64,000 bases of DNA from Scolanthus callimorphus. Its lineage: Eukaryota > Cnidaria > Anthozoa > Actiniaria > Edwardsiidae. The position numbers were made by a program, and so were the translations under genes. The notes under the pieces are model-generated. The model was not told the DNA's origin. It was given only the letters and a program-made list of their open reading frames with translations, and ran no database searches. The stretch lies in the NCBI GenBank assembly GCA_033964015.1, contig CM066924.1, forward strand, positions 7,050,251 through 7,114,250. Reading direction: 5' to 3'. Below are positions 45,440-56,924 of the stretch, one piece after another. Position 1 is the first letter of the stretch, and the number at the start of each line of letters is the position of its first letter.

Positions 45440-47205
45440 ATAGAGTCATTTGATGAAACTTTCGACAATGCAAATGATTCGAATTATTCCGAAACACAAT
45501 TTTGAACATAAATAGTACAGGTTTTAGTTGTATTTTCGTACTTTTTATTAAATAATCACTCAATTCTATTTCCTCAGAGTTTGATATCTGGAACTAATAG
45601 GAGGCGCCAGCTAGTGACGCTTTTGTTCGATAAATTATCTCCGTTGATAGCCATACTATCTCAGATTAACAAATATTTGATGTTAACATAGATTACGCAG
45701 ACATTTAAGACAATAACAAGAGAAAAATAAAAGTAATTGGGATCGAGATATCCGCACGAGATCTCCTGAAATCCTCAAAGTCAAGGCAAGTTGGCTTCTT
45801 ATTTCTAGCGTATGTTGATATAGATTATATATTATTAGATGACCTTGAATTCATATTCAGTGTTATTAATAGCCACCAAAAAAGGAGGCCAATTTTGCCA
45901 GTTGACCTGGTCTCAGTCCGTGTCCTCAGGACTCTCATCAAAGACGCCATAGGAGAGTTGGTGCTCGCGGGTCCGTTACATTGTCCGCAAACAATTTAAA
46001 ACTCAAGGTCGTGCTTTCACAAGAGCACCGGAGAATACTGCAGTCCTGGATGCAGTTGCAGCGTCCAATATGGAGACGTTACTGTGGAGCCGCTGGTCGG
46101 TCAGAGTGAGGAGGGGCGATACGATCAGGCCCGTAGGTGGGATGTTTCAGAGGTTCGAACGAATCCCCTTCAGTCCAGAAAAATCAGGTTTTTGGTCACA
46201 AAACAGGAAGGAAACACGACAAAATGCTATACACTTGGTTTGTACAGGATTTCCTTTTCTGTAAAACTGAAGACAACGAACCCCTCTCCATGAATGCGAG
46301 CTACGGGCCTGACGAGGATGTCACCGCGCAATTTCCATCCCCAATCTTCACACCTTGATCTTCACTGACTGTTTCGCTGTCTGACTTATAAATACACTTT
46401 TCAGCAACAGTGGATGTCGGAAGGTGATTCTGTGGTTCGGGGGACGAGGTCTCGCCTGTCCGTTTTAAGACCGCACTGGTACCTTAAATCGTGTCCAGCT
46501 TCTAGCCAGGTTTGCTATCATAGATACAGACAAGAACATTTCCCCTTTCGAGATGGAGATATTTCCTTTTTGTTTATTGTGCTTTAGGGAGTCGAATACT
46601 GTACTTGCGAAGCAAGTATGGAGAGCTGGCATGCTTCTTGAAGGCCGCGCGTGCTCTTTTCTATCCCGTAGGGGCGCGAAAGTCTGGCCGAGAACATGGA
46701 CCGAGACCATGCGGGAAGGCAAGCTAAGCTCGCACTAAAACTGGCCACCTCTTTCAAACTATTGTTCATTGTGGCTATTAACTGAAGAGGAATTCAGGGA
46801 CATTCACATTTAAGAATGAATTTAAAATATATCAACATACACAGGAAATAGAAATATAACCTGCCTTGACTTTGAAGTACTTTGAGGGTTTCAGGAAACC
46901 AGTCAAACGGTGTGAACGATCTCGATCCCAATTATTTTGAATTTTTTGTCTGGGTAATCCATGTTGTCATCAAATATTTGTTAATCTGAGATTAGTAGGG
47001 CTATCATAGGAAATAATTTAACAATCAAAAGTGTTCCTTGCCGGCGCCTCCTATTCCAAACTCTTGCACCAATTAGAATTGAGTGATTATTTAATAAAAA
47101 AATACCATAAAACAACTAAAACGTGTGCCATTTATGTTCAAAACTATGATTCGGAATAATATGAATCATTTGTATTGTCGTAAGTTTGCACAAAACGAGT
47201 CTATT
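45440..47205. mobile_element. Element with ~350-bp inverted arms
   Basis: The left arm (about 45,440-45,805) and the right arm (about 46,855-47,205) are inverse copies, with text such as 'acgacaat.caaatgattc', 'aataatcactcaattct', 'ggaggcgcc' and 'caaatatttgttaatctgag' shared. The termini are not sharp, and no TSD was found. The piggyBac-like element sits at its left edge. The centre (45,806-46,854) has no recognised gene. The right end abuts BEL/Pao coding sequence. Confidence 0.65.
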
Positions 47206-47249
47206 TGTGAAGTTGAACAAGATGATTCTAGAGGAGTAAGAGTACAAGG

Positions 47250-49303
47250 TAGTCAAAGTAGTCTACTGGACGGATTCCACATCTGTTTTACAGTACATAT
47301 CAAATGAGTCTAGGAGATTCCAAACCTTTGTGGCAAACAGAGTTGCCATTATCCAGGATTGTTCAGAGCCAGAACAATGGAGACACGTTGATACAAAACT
47401 CAACCCAGCGGACATTGCATCACGTGGTGCAAAACAGTATTTTCGTGCAGTATTTTCGCCATAAGTTCCTCAAGTCTAGTGAAGGAGAGATAGCTACTGG
47501 CGGGTTGACCGTTGCAGAATTGAAGGAAGCGCGAAGAAGTGTTATCCAGATAGTGTTATCCAGAAGTGTTATCCAGTTATATTGGAGGAAGCGACAGCAT
47601 GTGGTGAAAGGCAATAGCTAAGCAAGCTCAACAGTCGAAGAGACAGTTGGTGAGACAGATGAAGAGAACTGTAGGACATAACAGCAGTCTGCGTCAGCTC
47701 AGTCCAGTGCTAAGTGAAGGTCTGATAAAGGTTGGTGGACGTTTAGACAAGGCATGTATTCCTGATGAGCAGAAGCATCCCATAATCTTACCTGGTAAGC
47801 ATCATGTGAGAAATCTTATGATTAGACACTTCCATCAAAGGGAAGGGCACTGTGGTGCAGCGCACGTCTTAGCGACCGTCAGACAGAGGCATTGGATAAA
47901 ACAAGAGCATGCAGCTGTTCGAAGAGTCATTGGTAACTGTCTCAGTGTCGAAAGCGACATGAAAGACCAGGTAGGCAGATCATGGTACAGCTACCTATAG
48001 CTCGTGTAACAGCATCAGATCCGCCGTTCACGCGTGTTGGTGTTGACTATTTTGGGCCGCTGATGGTCAAGAGAGCGCGCAGCGAAGTCAAGAGATATGG
48101 GTGTTTGTTTACGTGTCTTTCGATGCGAGCAATTCACATCGAAATCGCACATTCGTTGGAAGCAGATTCCTTCATTTGCGCATGTCAGAGGTTTGCAAGT
48201 AGAAGAGGCAGACCACGTCTTAGCGACTGTCAGAAGAGGCATTGGATAACACAAGGGCATGCAGCTGTTCGAAGAGTCATTGGTAACTGTTTGCAGTGTC
48301 GAAAGCGACATGCAAGACAAGGTAGGCAGATCATGGTACCGCTACCTATAGCTCGTGTAACAGCATCAGATCCGCCGTTCACGCGTGTTGGTGTTGACTA
48401 TTTTGGGCCGCTGATGGTCAAGAGAGCGCGCAGCGAAGTCAAGAGATATGGGTGTTTGTTTACGTGTCTTTCGATGCGAGCAATTCACATCGAAATCGCC
48501 CATTCGTTGGAAGCAAATTCCTTCATTTGCGCATATCAGAGGTTTGCAAGTAGAAGAGGCAGACCCAAGGAGATGTACAGCGATAATGGTACGAATTTTA
48601 CAGGAGCGGAGCGCGAGTTACGAGAGGCTATGGAGAGTTGGGATCAAGATAAGATAACGAATCGCTTGCGTTTGGATGAAGTGCAGTGGCACTTTAACCC
48701 ACCAGAGGCCAGCCACGAAGGAGGCGTGTGGGAACGAATTATCCGGTCTGTACGGAAGATATTTTAATATCTTAAAAGAGCCATCTTGAAAGAGCAACTC
48801 GTTGAAGATGAAATGCTACTAACAGTTTTGGCCGAAGTTGAACGGATCATGCATGATCGTCCCTTGACGATGCAAAGTGGTAATCCAGATTATCCCGAAC
48901 CTTTGACACCGAATAAGCTGTTGCTTCTGAAATCGAAACCCTTGTGTACCACTATGCCAGACAGTAAAGGAAGACATCTACAACAAGCGTTGGCGTCAAG
49001 CACAACTGCTGGCAGACGTGTATTTGAAGCGTTGGTTACGTGAGTATACTTACCATTGTTGCAGTTCAAGCAGAAGTGGACCGAACCTCAGCGTAACTTT
49101 GCAGTTGATGATCTAGTACTAGTCATTGATGAAGACAAGACAAGAGGAAAGTGGCCGATGGGCGTCGTAGAGGAAGTATTCCCAGATTGTGCTGGGAACG
49201 TGCGTCGAGTCGAAGTGAAGACTGCTACTAGCAGGCTGAAGAGGGACACTCGCAAGCTATGTCTTCTAGAGGGAGTAACTGATGGTCCCGAGGAGGATGA
49301 GTA
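47250..49303 (+). pseudogene. BEL/Pao retrotransposon: RNase H end, integrase and C-terminal domain
   Basis: In order: RNase H tail ([20 protein letters not shown], then [15 protein letters not shown], 47,250-47,430); a LTVAELKEAR linker; the integrase zinc-binding part (HH..CC: RHFHQREGHCGAAHV, then CLQCRKRHA); the integrase core with D (VGVDYFGP), D (YSDNGTNF) and E (HEGGVWER), 48,030-48,767; then the partner of DUF5641 (FKQKWTEPQRNFAVDDLVLV, to a stop at 49,302-49,304). Frameshifts and a stop occur near 47,464, 47,995, 48,768 and 49,043. A 351-bp direct duplication (47,863-48,213 and from 48,214) repeats the zinc-binding/core junction. Gag, protease and RT are absent. No LTR was identified. 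Confidence 0.88.
47863..48564 (+). repeat. 351-bp tandem duplication within the integrase
   Basis: Two copies, from 'cacgtcttagcga.cgtc' at 47,863 and at 48,214, run to 'agaagaggcagac'. They differ at a few positions; the second has the intact CLQCRKRHA text while the first has a one-base difference that breaks the frame. The core DYFGP motif is thus present twice. Confidence 0.85.
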
Positions 49304-49304
49304 G

Positions 49305-49787
49305 CTGTTCAGTGATGATTGGTCTGATGAGCACCAAATCGATGACGAGAAGAATGCAGATGAGTAGATATATACTAGTTATAGATTAGCATTCCAAGTG
49401 AATCGGACTTGACTGTTCATAACATTGTGAACTACGTTAGATTTATACCGGACACGACTTTACTAGTTTCGTCGTGAAAAGTATGTAAAATGGAATGTGC
49501 TAACTGTAGGTAAGCCCATTCGGGGCCGGTATGCAACGCCGAAACTTCCGTTCCGGTGGTCAGCAGGGTTGCCCTGGAGCAGACGCCCCACGTGGGAATG
49601 GCAGCCATGTTTTTTGTGTAGTTTGTAATGGCAGAGCTGGTACCGTCAGGTATCTACTACTTTATCTTATTGTTTTACTACCTTTTCGGATTCAATTTAC
49701 TGTAATATTTGCTTTTAACTTTCCCTTTATTTTTATTTGTAAGAAACCGTGAATGATCGTGATTCAGAAGCTCGATGAATATAATTA
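49305..49787. other. Downstream of BEL/Pao, possible LTR, undefined
   Basis: In a complete element the 3' LTR would lie here. No boundary (TG...CA) or partner could be identified. The text is otherwise unremarkable. Confidence 0.3.
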
Positions 49788-49927
49788 AGCAATAGAGAAC
49801 TTTTTCCGTGTCTACATACTCTGATGCAAACACGAGGGGAGGTTGGGAGAATTTGAGACAGTTATACAGCCACGAGACCGAAGGTCGAGTGGCTGCATAA
49901 CCAGTCGAGAATTCTCCCAACCTACCC
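49788..49927. repeat. AGCAATAGAGAAC-family MITE, one-sided copy
   Basis: It begins with the same roughly 46 bp as 22,441-22,585 (agcaatagagaactttttcc, then gtgtctacatactctgatgc) and contains 'ggttgggagaatt...gagaattctcccaacc', but lacks the matching right end. Confidence 0.75.
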
Positions 49928-50040
49928 ATCATGGCTGCCCTATTGCCCAGTTTAGTTCCGGGTCAGTTTGGCATCAAGTTTCAGACTCACAGAGAAGCGA
50001 AGGAAGGACTATAGCTATATACACATTCAACTTTTGGTAG

Positions 50041-50557
50041 ATAGAGTGAAACCTTTCCTGCTAAAGGAACCTTGTACGAATTTAAAGCCTACTCGGCACT
50101 GGATTTCCGAGTCAAGGCTGGCAACATCCGGGAGATTTCTACCGATATTCGTGAAGGTTTTTGCGTGTTTCAGCTCCAAGCCATCGATCGTAATGACAAG
50201 TAGATGGTCACACTGCGCATGCATCACTTCTGTCTTCGGCTTGCTGATCGTGAGGCCCTATGCCTTGCAATAGTTTTCCAAGGTTGTGACACCTACTTGG
50301 AGAGACTCCGGTGCTCTAGTTGCCAAGGCAACATAATCTGCATAGAGGAAATCGTCGAGTCTGGATGCTGTTGTTGAGTTTGCTTTGAGCCTCTGAAGGT
50401 TACAGAGCCTGCCATCGAGCTTGTGCTTGATATCTGGGATGGATTTGTGGGCCTGTCGGAAGATAAACGAGAAAAGGAGAATGAACAGCGTGGGAGCAAG
50501 AATACATCCCTTATGAGGCCGAGCTAAATTCACACTAGACGCACAAAACACAAACAA
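50041..50557 (-). pseudogene. Non-LTR retrotransposon reverse transcriptase fragment
   Basis: On the minus strand from 50,557: a run like KGCILAPTLFILLFSFIFRQA (RT motif normally RQGC.L.P.LF), then a loop, then DDFLYADYVAL, which should be the catalytic YADD box but has Y in place of the second D (codon TAT for GAT). A continuation in another frame has CDHLLVITIDGLELKHAKTFT, then RNLPDVASLDSEIQCR, the region after RT. Frame change near 50,230-50,260. With the mutated active site it is inactive. Confidence 0.8.
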
Positions 50558-50689
50558 ATCGTCACACGATTTCTCCGTCCAGACAATTTGTTACGTTCTT
50601 CTAGTGTTAAAAGGGGCCAATGGCAACCCAAATAGTGGCACAGAAGTGACAAGTGACAACAACAACAAAAATGACCAAGTTGCTCTTAA

Positions 50690-50785
50690 AGGCTCATCAT
50701 CAAAGAGCCTTTGCGGTCTACTAGCCAATCATAGTGCTCGAAAAACAATGGAGCGAAAAGAAAAAGGTTCCCGGTAGATGATGGG
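50690..50785. repeat. Diverged agagcctttgcg-family MITE
   Basis: 'Aaagagcctttgcggtcta', then 'ctagccaatca.ag.gctcgaaaaacaa', resembles the unit at 37,086-37,204, with a weaker right half (aaggttcccggtagatgat). Confidence 0.55.
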
Positions 50786-50852
50786 ACTTCAATACAAGAA
50801 TCCCAGCGACTCATACGGGTTACTTGTTTTTTGTTTTTTGTTGGTTTGAAGA

Positions 50853-50940
50853 ATGTCGTCCGGATATCAAGGACTACTGGTGATCCTTGTCATTTTGAGT
50901 ACTGCTCCTGACGCAAAGCTCGAATTTCAGTTTGGCAAAG
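50853..50940 (+). CDS. First coding exon of a secreted protein (signal peptide)
   Basis: The ATG at 50,853 opens MSSGYQGLLVILVILSTAPD, then AKLEFQFGK, and the exon ends with G at 50,940 directly before GTATGTG, a near-ideal splice donor. Residues 7-17 (GLLVILVILST) form a hydrophobic core, with a short polar N-terminus and small residues (STA, then A at 21) suited to signal peptidase. The final single base gives a phase-1 intron, common for secreted modular proteins. The next exon must start with two codon bases; none was recognised among the repeats downstream. The protein is not identified. Confidence 0.55.
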
Positions 50941-51587
50941 GTATGTGTTCTTATATTATTTTTTACGCTTGAATACCGGCAAATATTTATTACAAATGTA
51001 TTATCTGAACAGCGGCATTTTCAATCTACCATTTGCGTCCATCCATGAAAAGTGGTATTTTTTCGCATTCGTTTACATTTCAAACGTGCACTTTTTGTCC
51101 TCGAGTATTCGCGTTCATTGCTCGCTCATTGGTGGTCTGCCGTAGGAAGCAGGCAAATATTTTTCCATTTTGCTATTATTATAGCGGAGCACCATACCTA
51201 AGGGAAAAACGTATAGTAGCGGAGCTCCAGCGCGGGCCGACACCATACCTAAGGGAAAAACGTATACCATCGAGTTGATTTTTGAACGTCACGGGCATTA
51301 TGGATCATTTTGATGACGTCTTGATGGCGTGAGGGAACGTGACTTTGGTGTAGAGTTCCTCTTATGGTCTTTGAAAGTTTGTCCAAGTTTGGCTTCTATA
51401 GAAGCTTCCCTTCGGGAGATATGATTTTTTCTTTATTTTTCTGGTATTAAACCTACAGCGTCCGCCGTCCGTCCGTCCGTCCGCCGTCCGCCGTCCGTGT
51501 ACACATGGGAACCCTGTGGTATGCAAAGAAAAAATTATATCTCCTCAAGGGAACATGCTAAGACAGCCATACTTGGGATATTTTGTC
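50941..51587. other. Intron-like sequence, (TCCG) repeat and AGCGGAGC motifs
   Basis: 'Agcggagc' motifs occur at about 51,184 and 51,221, with 'accatacctaagggaaaaac' repeated after each. A short tandem (tccg/ccgtccg)n lies at 51,464-51,500. The text 51,270-51,600 is nearly repeated at 54,080-54,420. Confidence 0.55.
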
Positions 51588-52305
51588 TATGCCACAAGGG
51601 GGGTGCTGTAGCACGGTCACGTGATGTGACGTCATCGATGACGTCATCAATGATTGAAAAATAATTATCTCGTGAAGAGAAGGCTCTAAAACAACCAAAC
51701 TTGGGTAGTGTGGTCTTGGTCACCAGATGAGCGAAATTAAGTGGTCACGTGATTTGACGTCATCGATGACGTCATCTATGCTTGAAAAATGAATATCCCG
51801 TGAAGAGAAGACTCTAAAACAACCAGACTTGGGTAGTGTGGTCTAGGTCACCAGATGAGCAAAATGAAGTGGCCACGTGATGTGACGTCATCGATGACGT
51901 CATCTATGCTTGAAAAATGAATATCTCGTGAAGAGAAGACTCTAAAACAACCAAACTTGGGTAGTGTGGTCTAGGTCACCAGATGAGCAAAATGAAGTGG
52001 TCACGTGATGTGACGTCATCGATGACGTCATCTATGCTTGAAAAATTAATATCTCGTGCAGGGAAGGCTCTAAAACAACCAAACTTTGGTAGTGTAGTCT
52101 AGATCACCAGGTGAGCGAAATAAAGTGGTCACGTGATATGGCGTCATCGATGACGTCATCTATGCTTGAAAAATGAATATCCGTGAAGGGAAAACTCTAA
52201 AACAACGAAACTTGGGTAGTGTAGTCTAGGTCACCAGATGAGCGAAATGAAGTGGTCAGGTGATATGACGTCATCGACGACGCAATCTATGCTTGAAAAA
52301 ATATT
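51588..52305 (+). repeat. 128-bp CRE/E-box satellite, block A (~5-6 units)
   Basis: CACGTG starts at 51,618, 51,746, 51,874 (as CCACGTGA), 52,002 and 52,130, exactly 128 bp apart. Each is followed within about 10 bp by TGACGTCATCGATGACGTCA, a perfect palindrome, or a close variant. The rest of the unit reads 'tatgcttgaaaaatgaatat', 'ctctaaaacaaccaaacttg' and 'gtcaccagatgagcgaaat'. The last unit is degenerate (gtcaggtgat). Confidence 0.95.
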
Positions 52306-52735
52306 CTCTTTATTGCACTTTTGAATCATTCCATTTGGAGGAATTTTAATACCTTAATTTTTCGGAAGGAGGTCATCTTACTTGACAGGATGCTTATTTC
52401 GTCCCGTATTTGTATTGTGTCAATGCAGCACGTACCGAAGAAAACACTGTTGTATACATAAGAGACATTTTTTCTTAAAAAGCCTATAGTATAAACCATG
52501 TACACATGGGAATCCCTTTCATTCGCACAGAAAATTTATAGCGGAGCTCCTTTGCGGCCGAAGGCCGCAGAGCGGAGCACCATAGGTATCGCGTAGGAAG
52601 AATACAATAGCTCAAAGTAGAACTCAGGTATACTATCGACTTCATTTTTCATGGTTCAGCGGTATTCCCATTATGGTATCGCTGGCGCGTCCGTGCGTGC
52701 CTGCCCCACCACAGGTAAACCAAGACCCTTCTCTA
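52306..52735. other. Spacer between satellite blocks A and B
   Basis: It contains 'accatgtacacatgggaatc', which recurs after block C at 55,285. At 52,541-52,585 it has the edge motif 'tatagcggagctcc' with the hairpin 'tgcggccgaaggccgca'. No gene. Confidence 0.5.
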
Positions 52736-53985
52736 TTAATTATATCTTAGGAAGGGATGAAGCTCAGACAACCAAACTTGGGTGAAGTTGTCTTAGTGGC
52801 AAGGGGGGTGCAACTACCTTGTCACGTGGTATGACGTCATAGATGACGTCATCGAACGAGAAAAGGTCAATATCTCGGGAAGGAATAAACCTCAGACAAC
52901 CAAACTTAGGTAAAGCTGTCATACTGGCAAGGGGGGTGCAACTACCTTGTCACGTGGTATGACGTCATCGATGACGTCATCAAACGAGAAAAGGTTGATA
53001 TCTCGGGAAGGAATAAACCTCAGACAACCAAACTTGGGTGAAGTTGTCTTAGTGGCAAGGGGGATGCAACTGCCTTGTCACGTGGTATGACGTCATCGAT
53101 GACGTCATCAAACGGGAAAAGGTTGATATCTCGGCTATGGATGAACCTCAGACAACCAAACTTGGGTGAAGTTGTCTTAGTGGCAAGGGGGATGCAACTG
53201 CCTTGTCACGTGGTATGACGTCATCGATGACCTCATCAAACGGGAAAGGTTGATATCTCGGGAAGGGATAAACCTCAGACAACCAAACTTGGGTGAGTTT
53301 GTCTTAGTGGCAAGGGGGGTGCAACTGCCTTGTCACGTGGTATGACGTCATCGATGACGTCATCAAACGAGAAAAGGTTGATATCTCGGGAAGGACAAAC
53401 CTCAGACAACCAAACTTGGGTAAAGTTGTCTTAGTGCAAGGGGGTGCAACTGCAGGGTCATGTGGTATGCCGTCATCGATGACGTCATCAAACGGGAAAA
53501 GGTTGATATCTCGGGAATGGATGAACCTCAGACAACCAAACTTGGGTGAAGTTAGTTGTCTTAGTGGCAGGTGGGATGAAACTCGTTGTCACGTGGTATG
53601 ACGTCATCGATGACGTCATCATAGAAGAAAAATAATATATTTCGAGAAGGGATGATCCTCATACAACCAAAGTTGGATAAAGTTGTCTAAGTGGCAAGGG
53701 GGGTGTAACGTCTTGGTCACGTGGTACGACGTCATCGATGACGTCATCATAGAAGAAAAATAATATTTCTCACCAAGGGATGAACCTCAGACAACCAAAC
53801 TTGGGTGAAGTTGTTTTAGTGGCAAGGGTGGTGCAACTGCCTGGTCACGTTGTATGACGCCATCGATGACGTCATCATAGCAGAAAAACAATATATCTCG
53901 GGAAGGGGATGAATCTCAGACAACCAAACTAATTGGGTAAAGTTGTCTTAGTGACAAGGGGGGTGCAACTCAGCCTGGTCAGAAA
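52736..53985 (+). repeat. 128-bp CRE/E-box satellite, block B (~10 units)
   Basis: Same period (CACGTG at 52,823, 52,951, 53,079 and so on) and same CRE palindrome, but a different remainder: 'gttgatatctcgggaagg', 'cctcagacaaccaaacttgg' and 'ttagtggcaaggggg'. It is a distinct subfamily of the unit in blocks A and C. The inverted units at 9,440-9,850 belong to this subtype. Confidence 0.95.
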
Positions 53986-53992
53986 AATATGC

Positions 53993-54080
53993 AACCAGGA
54001 GCTCCGCTTTTAGCCAGTGGCTAAATCTATATATTAACCGGGAGCTCCGCTTTTAGCCAGTGGCTAAATCTATATATTAT
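53993..54080 (+). repeat. Two tandem GGAGCTCCGCTTTTAG edge motifs
   Basis: 'Ggagctccgcttttagccag' and 'tggctaaatctatatatta' occur twice in direct order (about 53,998 and 54,041). TTAGCCAGTGGCTAA inside is a 7-bp-stem hairpin. The motif recurs at 55,335 and 55,528 and, as a variant, at 28,623. Confidence 0.8.
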
Positions 54081-55275
54081 ACTATTATCGAGTTGATTTT
54101 TGAACGTAACGGGCATTTTGGATCATTTTGATGACGCCATTGATGACGTAAGGGCACGTGACTTTGGTGTAGAGCTCCTCTTATGGTCTTTGAAACTTTG
54201 TCCAAGTTTGGCTTCTATAGAAGCTTCCCTTCGGGAGATATGATTTTTCTTTATTTTTCTGGTATTAAACCTATAGCGTACGCCGTCCGTCCGTCCGTCG
54301 TCCGTCCGTGTACACATGGGAACCCTGTGGTATGCAAAGAAAAAATTATATCTCCTCAAGGGAACATGCTAAGACAGCCATACTTGGGATATTTTGTCTA
54401 TGCCACAAGGGGGGTGCTGTAACACGGACACGTGATGTGACGTCATCAATGACGTCATCTATGCTTGAAAAATCAATATCTCGTGAAGGGAAGACTCTAA
54501 AACAACCAAACTTGGGTAGTGTAGTCTAGGCCACCAGATGAGCGAAATGAGGTGGTCACGTGATGTGACGTCATCGATGACATCATCTATGCTTGAAAAA
54601 TCAATATCTCGTGAAGGGAAGACTCTAAGACAACAAAACTTGGGTAGTGTAGTCTAGGCCACCAGCTGAGCAAAATGAGGTGGTCACGTGATGTGACGTC
54701 ATCGATGACGTCATCTATGCTTGAAAAATCAATATCTCGTGAAGGGAAGACTCTAAGACAACAAAACTTGGGTAGTGTAGTCTAGGCCACCAGCTGAGCA
54801 AAATGAGGTGGTCACGTGATATGACGTCATCTATGACGTCATCTATGCTTGAAAAATCAATATCTCGTGAAGGGAAGACTCTAAGACAACAAAACTTGGG
54901 TAGTGTAGTCTACGCCACCAGATGAGCGAAATGAGGTGGTCACGTGATATGACGTCATCGATGACGTCATCTACGCTTGAAAAAATGAATATCTCATGAA
55001 AGGAAGACTCTAAACCAACCAAACTTTGGTAATGTTATCCAGGTCACCAGATGAGCGAAATGAAGTGGTCACGTGATGTGACGTCATCGATGACGTCATC
55101 TATGCTTGAAAAATCAATATCTCGTGAAGGGAAGACTCTAAAACAACCAAACTTTGGTAGTGTAGTCTAGGTCACTAGATGAGCGAAATGAAGTGGTCAC
55201 GTGATATGACGCCATCGATGACGTCATTTATGCTTGAAAAATTTATATCTCGTGAAGGGAAGACTCTAAAGCAAC
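54081..55275 (+). repeat. 128-bp CRE/E-box satellite, block C with leader (~7 units)
   Basis: The leader 54,081-54,420 duplicates 51,270-51,600 (with '(tccg)n' and 'gtacacatgggaaccctgtg'). The following units are of the block A subtype, spacing 128 bp (CACGTG at 54,429, 54,557 and so on). Leader plus array therefore were copied as one unit. Confidence 0.95.
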
Positions 55276-56920
55276 CATGTAAACCATGTACACATGGGAA
55301 TCCCTTTCATTCACACAGAAAATTTTAAAACCAGGAGCTCCGCTTTTAGCCAGTGGCTAAATCTATATATTAATTATTATTTATCCCCCTTTTTTCGGGG
55401 GGGGGGGGGAGGATTTTGGGCAAAACACGGTCAAAATGAAGTGGTTAACCCTCTATCACCTGGTATTTCGGGAGATCACCTGGTATTTCATTGGGGTTTA
55501 TATAATAAAGACAAATATGTAACCGGGGGCTCCGCTTTTAGCCAGTGGCTAAATCTATATATTACTTTGTGTGCTCTCTAGCGCGCGTAACACAGCCAAG
55601 TCAGGATGGGGTTAACTGCCTAACGACAAAAGGGCATAAAAGTTACCGAATTATACCGACAAACTTGGATGAAAAATAGACTGCTAGCAGCCCCTACTTC
55701 AGCACTCGCGCGCGCCTTCGGCACTTCACGCCATCGTCGCGCCTTCGGCGCTCCTCTGGCGTTCGTCGGGGGTTCGCGCTCGCTTGGGGTTCGCGCTCGC
55801 TTTCTGGGAAACGCGCCAAAGTAGGTGCATTTTGTTGGAAAATAAGACCGTTAGACGAAGTTAAATTATTTTCAGTTATGCGATGTTTTAATATAACCGA
55901 GTTCGAATAGACCTCCTCGGCTTGGGCGTAATGTGAGCGCGTTCTGTGAACATCTGGACTGAATATCACATGAACTAGTTTAAATCGACAGAACTGCATA
56001 TTAGCTATTTGTTATATACTGCTTGGGTAATATGTTACATGTATGCGATTATCATAACTCCACAAATATGACGAAATATTATTCAAAATATGAAAGACAT
56101 TCTTAAACCGAAAAATTCATGCTCGCGCCAAAAGCCGATTTTTGTACACCTTGTCATAAACGCGCAACATCGTACGTCTCATGCAAATCTCATTATTGAA
56201 CTACTCGTATACGAGATGGGAACTCATGAAGGTTTCGCGTTTTGAAATAAAGAGCAATTTTCGTCGTTTTGTAGCTTGAATCTTTTTGTTGTGTGTGCGA
56301 ACGGTGGTGCACATTTCACAGGCACGGATGAAACATTTCGAACATTCCAGCATGCATGCTGCAAAAAAAACAACACTGAACCACATAAATCTTTTAGTTG
56401 TTCTTTGTTTCAAATTAAAGTAAACAGATAATTTGTAAAAAAGGGGGAAATCGATTTTGTCTAACCCAACCCGCCCAAATATAAGTTTTAGAATAAATGA
56501 TTCACTAGGAATAATATTATTATGCTGCGTGTTTTATTATGCAAATTTAAAGTAAGAATAATTAATTCAAAGTCAAACATCGCCGGTCTTTGTACACTGC
56601 TTTAAAACGGCCAGCGGCGTCATGAGGAAACGCAAAGCCGATGTTCCTCAGCATGTGTCTGGGAGGCTACCGGCCGACTAGATAGTACTGCAGACGACCA
56701 TGTGTTGGGATCAATGAGGCATGTTCCTTTAGAAGAAGCAGAATAATTTATCAATACATCCATAGGCTCCCCAGGCTACTGATTTGTGTGCAGAATTAAC
56801 GGCAAAATACAGAGAATGTATGGACATGTAAATCACGAGAAAAATATACGTTGGAAATTTCATATCACGAATAAAAAACTGTTCTACAATAATATCTAGT
56901 TGTAGAGAGGAGATAAGAAA
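55276..56920. other. No recognised gene; edge motifs
   Basis: Edge motifs GGAGCTCCGCTTTTAG lie at about 55,335 and 'ggggctccgcttttag' at about 55,527, and a G run at about 55,398. The tandem 'ggggttcgcgctcgctt' is repeated at 55,768 and 55,784. The rest is AT-rich with no domain recognised. Confidence 0.4.
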
Positions 56921-56924
56921 TTAA

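Noticed and set aside
48015..48320. Minus-strand frame in the integrase
   Set aside because: Shadow of the BEL/Pao integrase.
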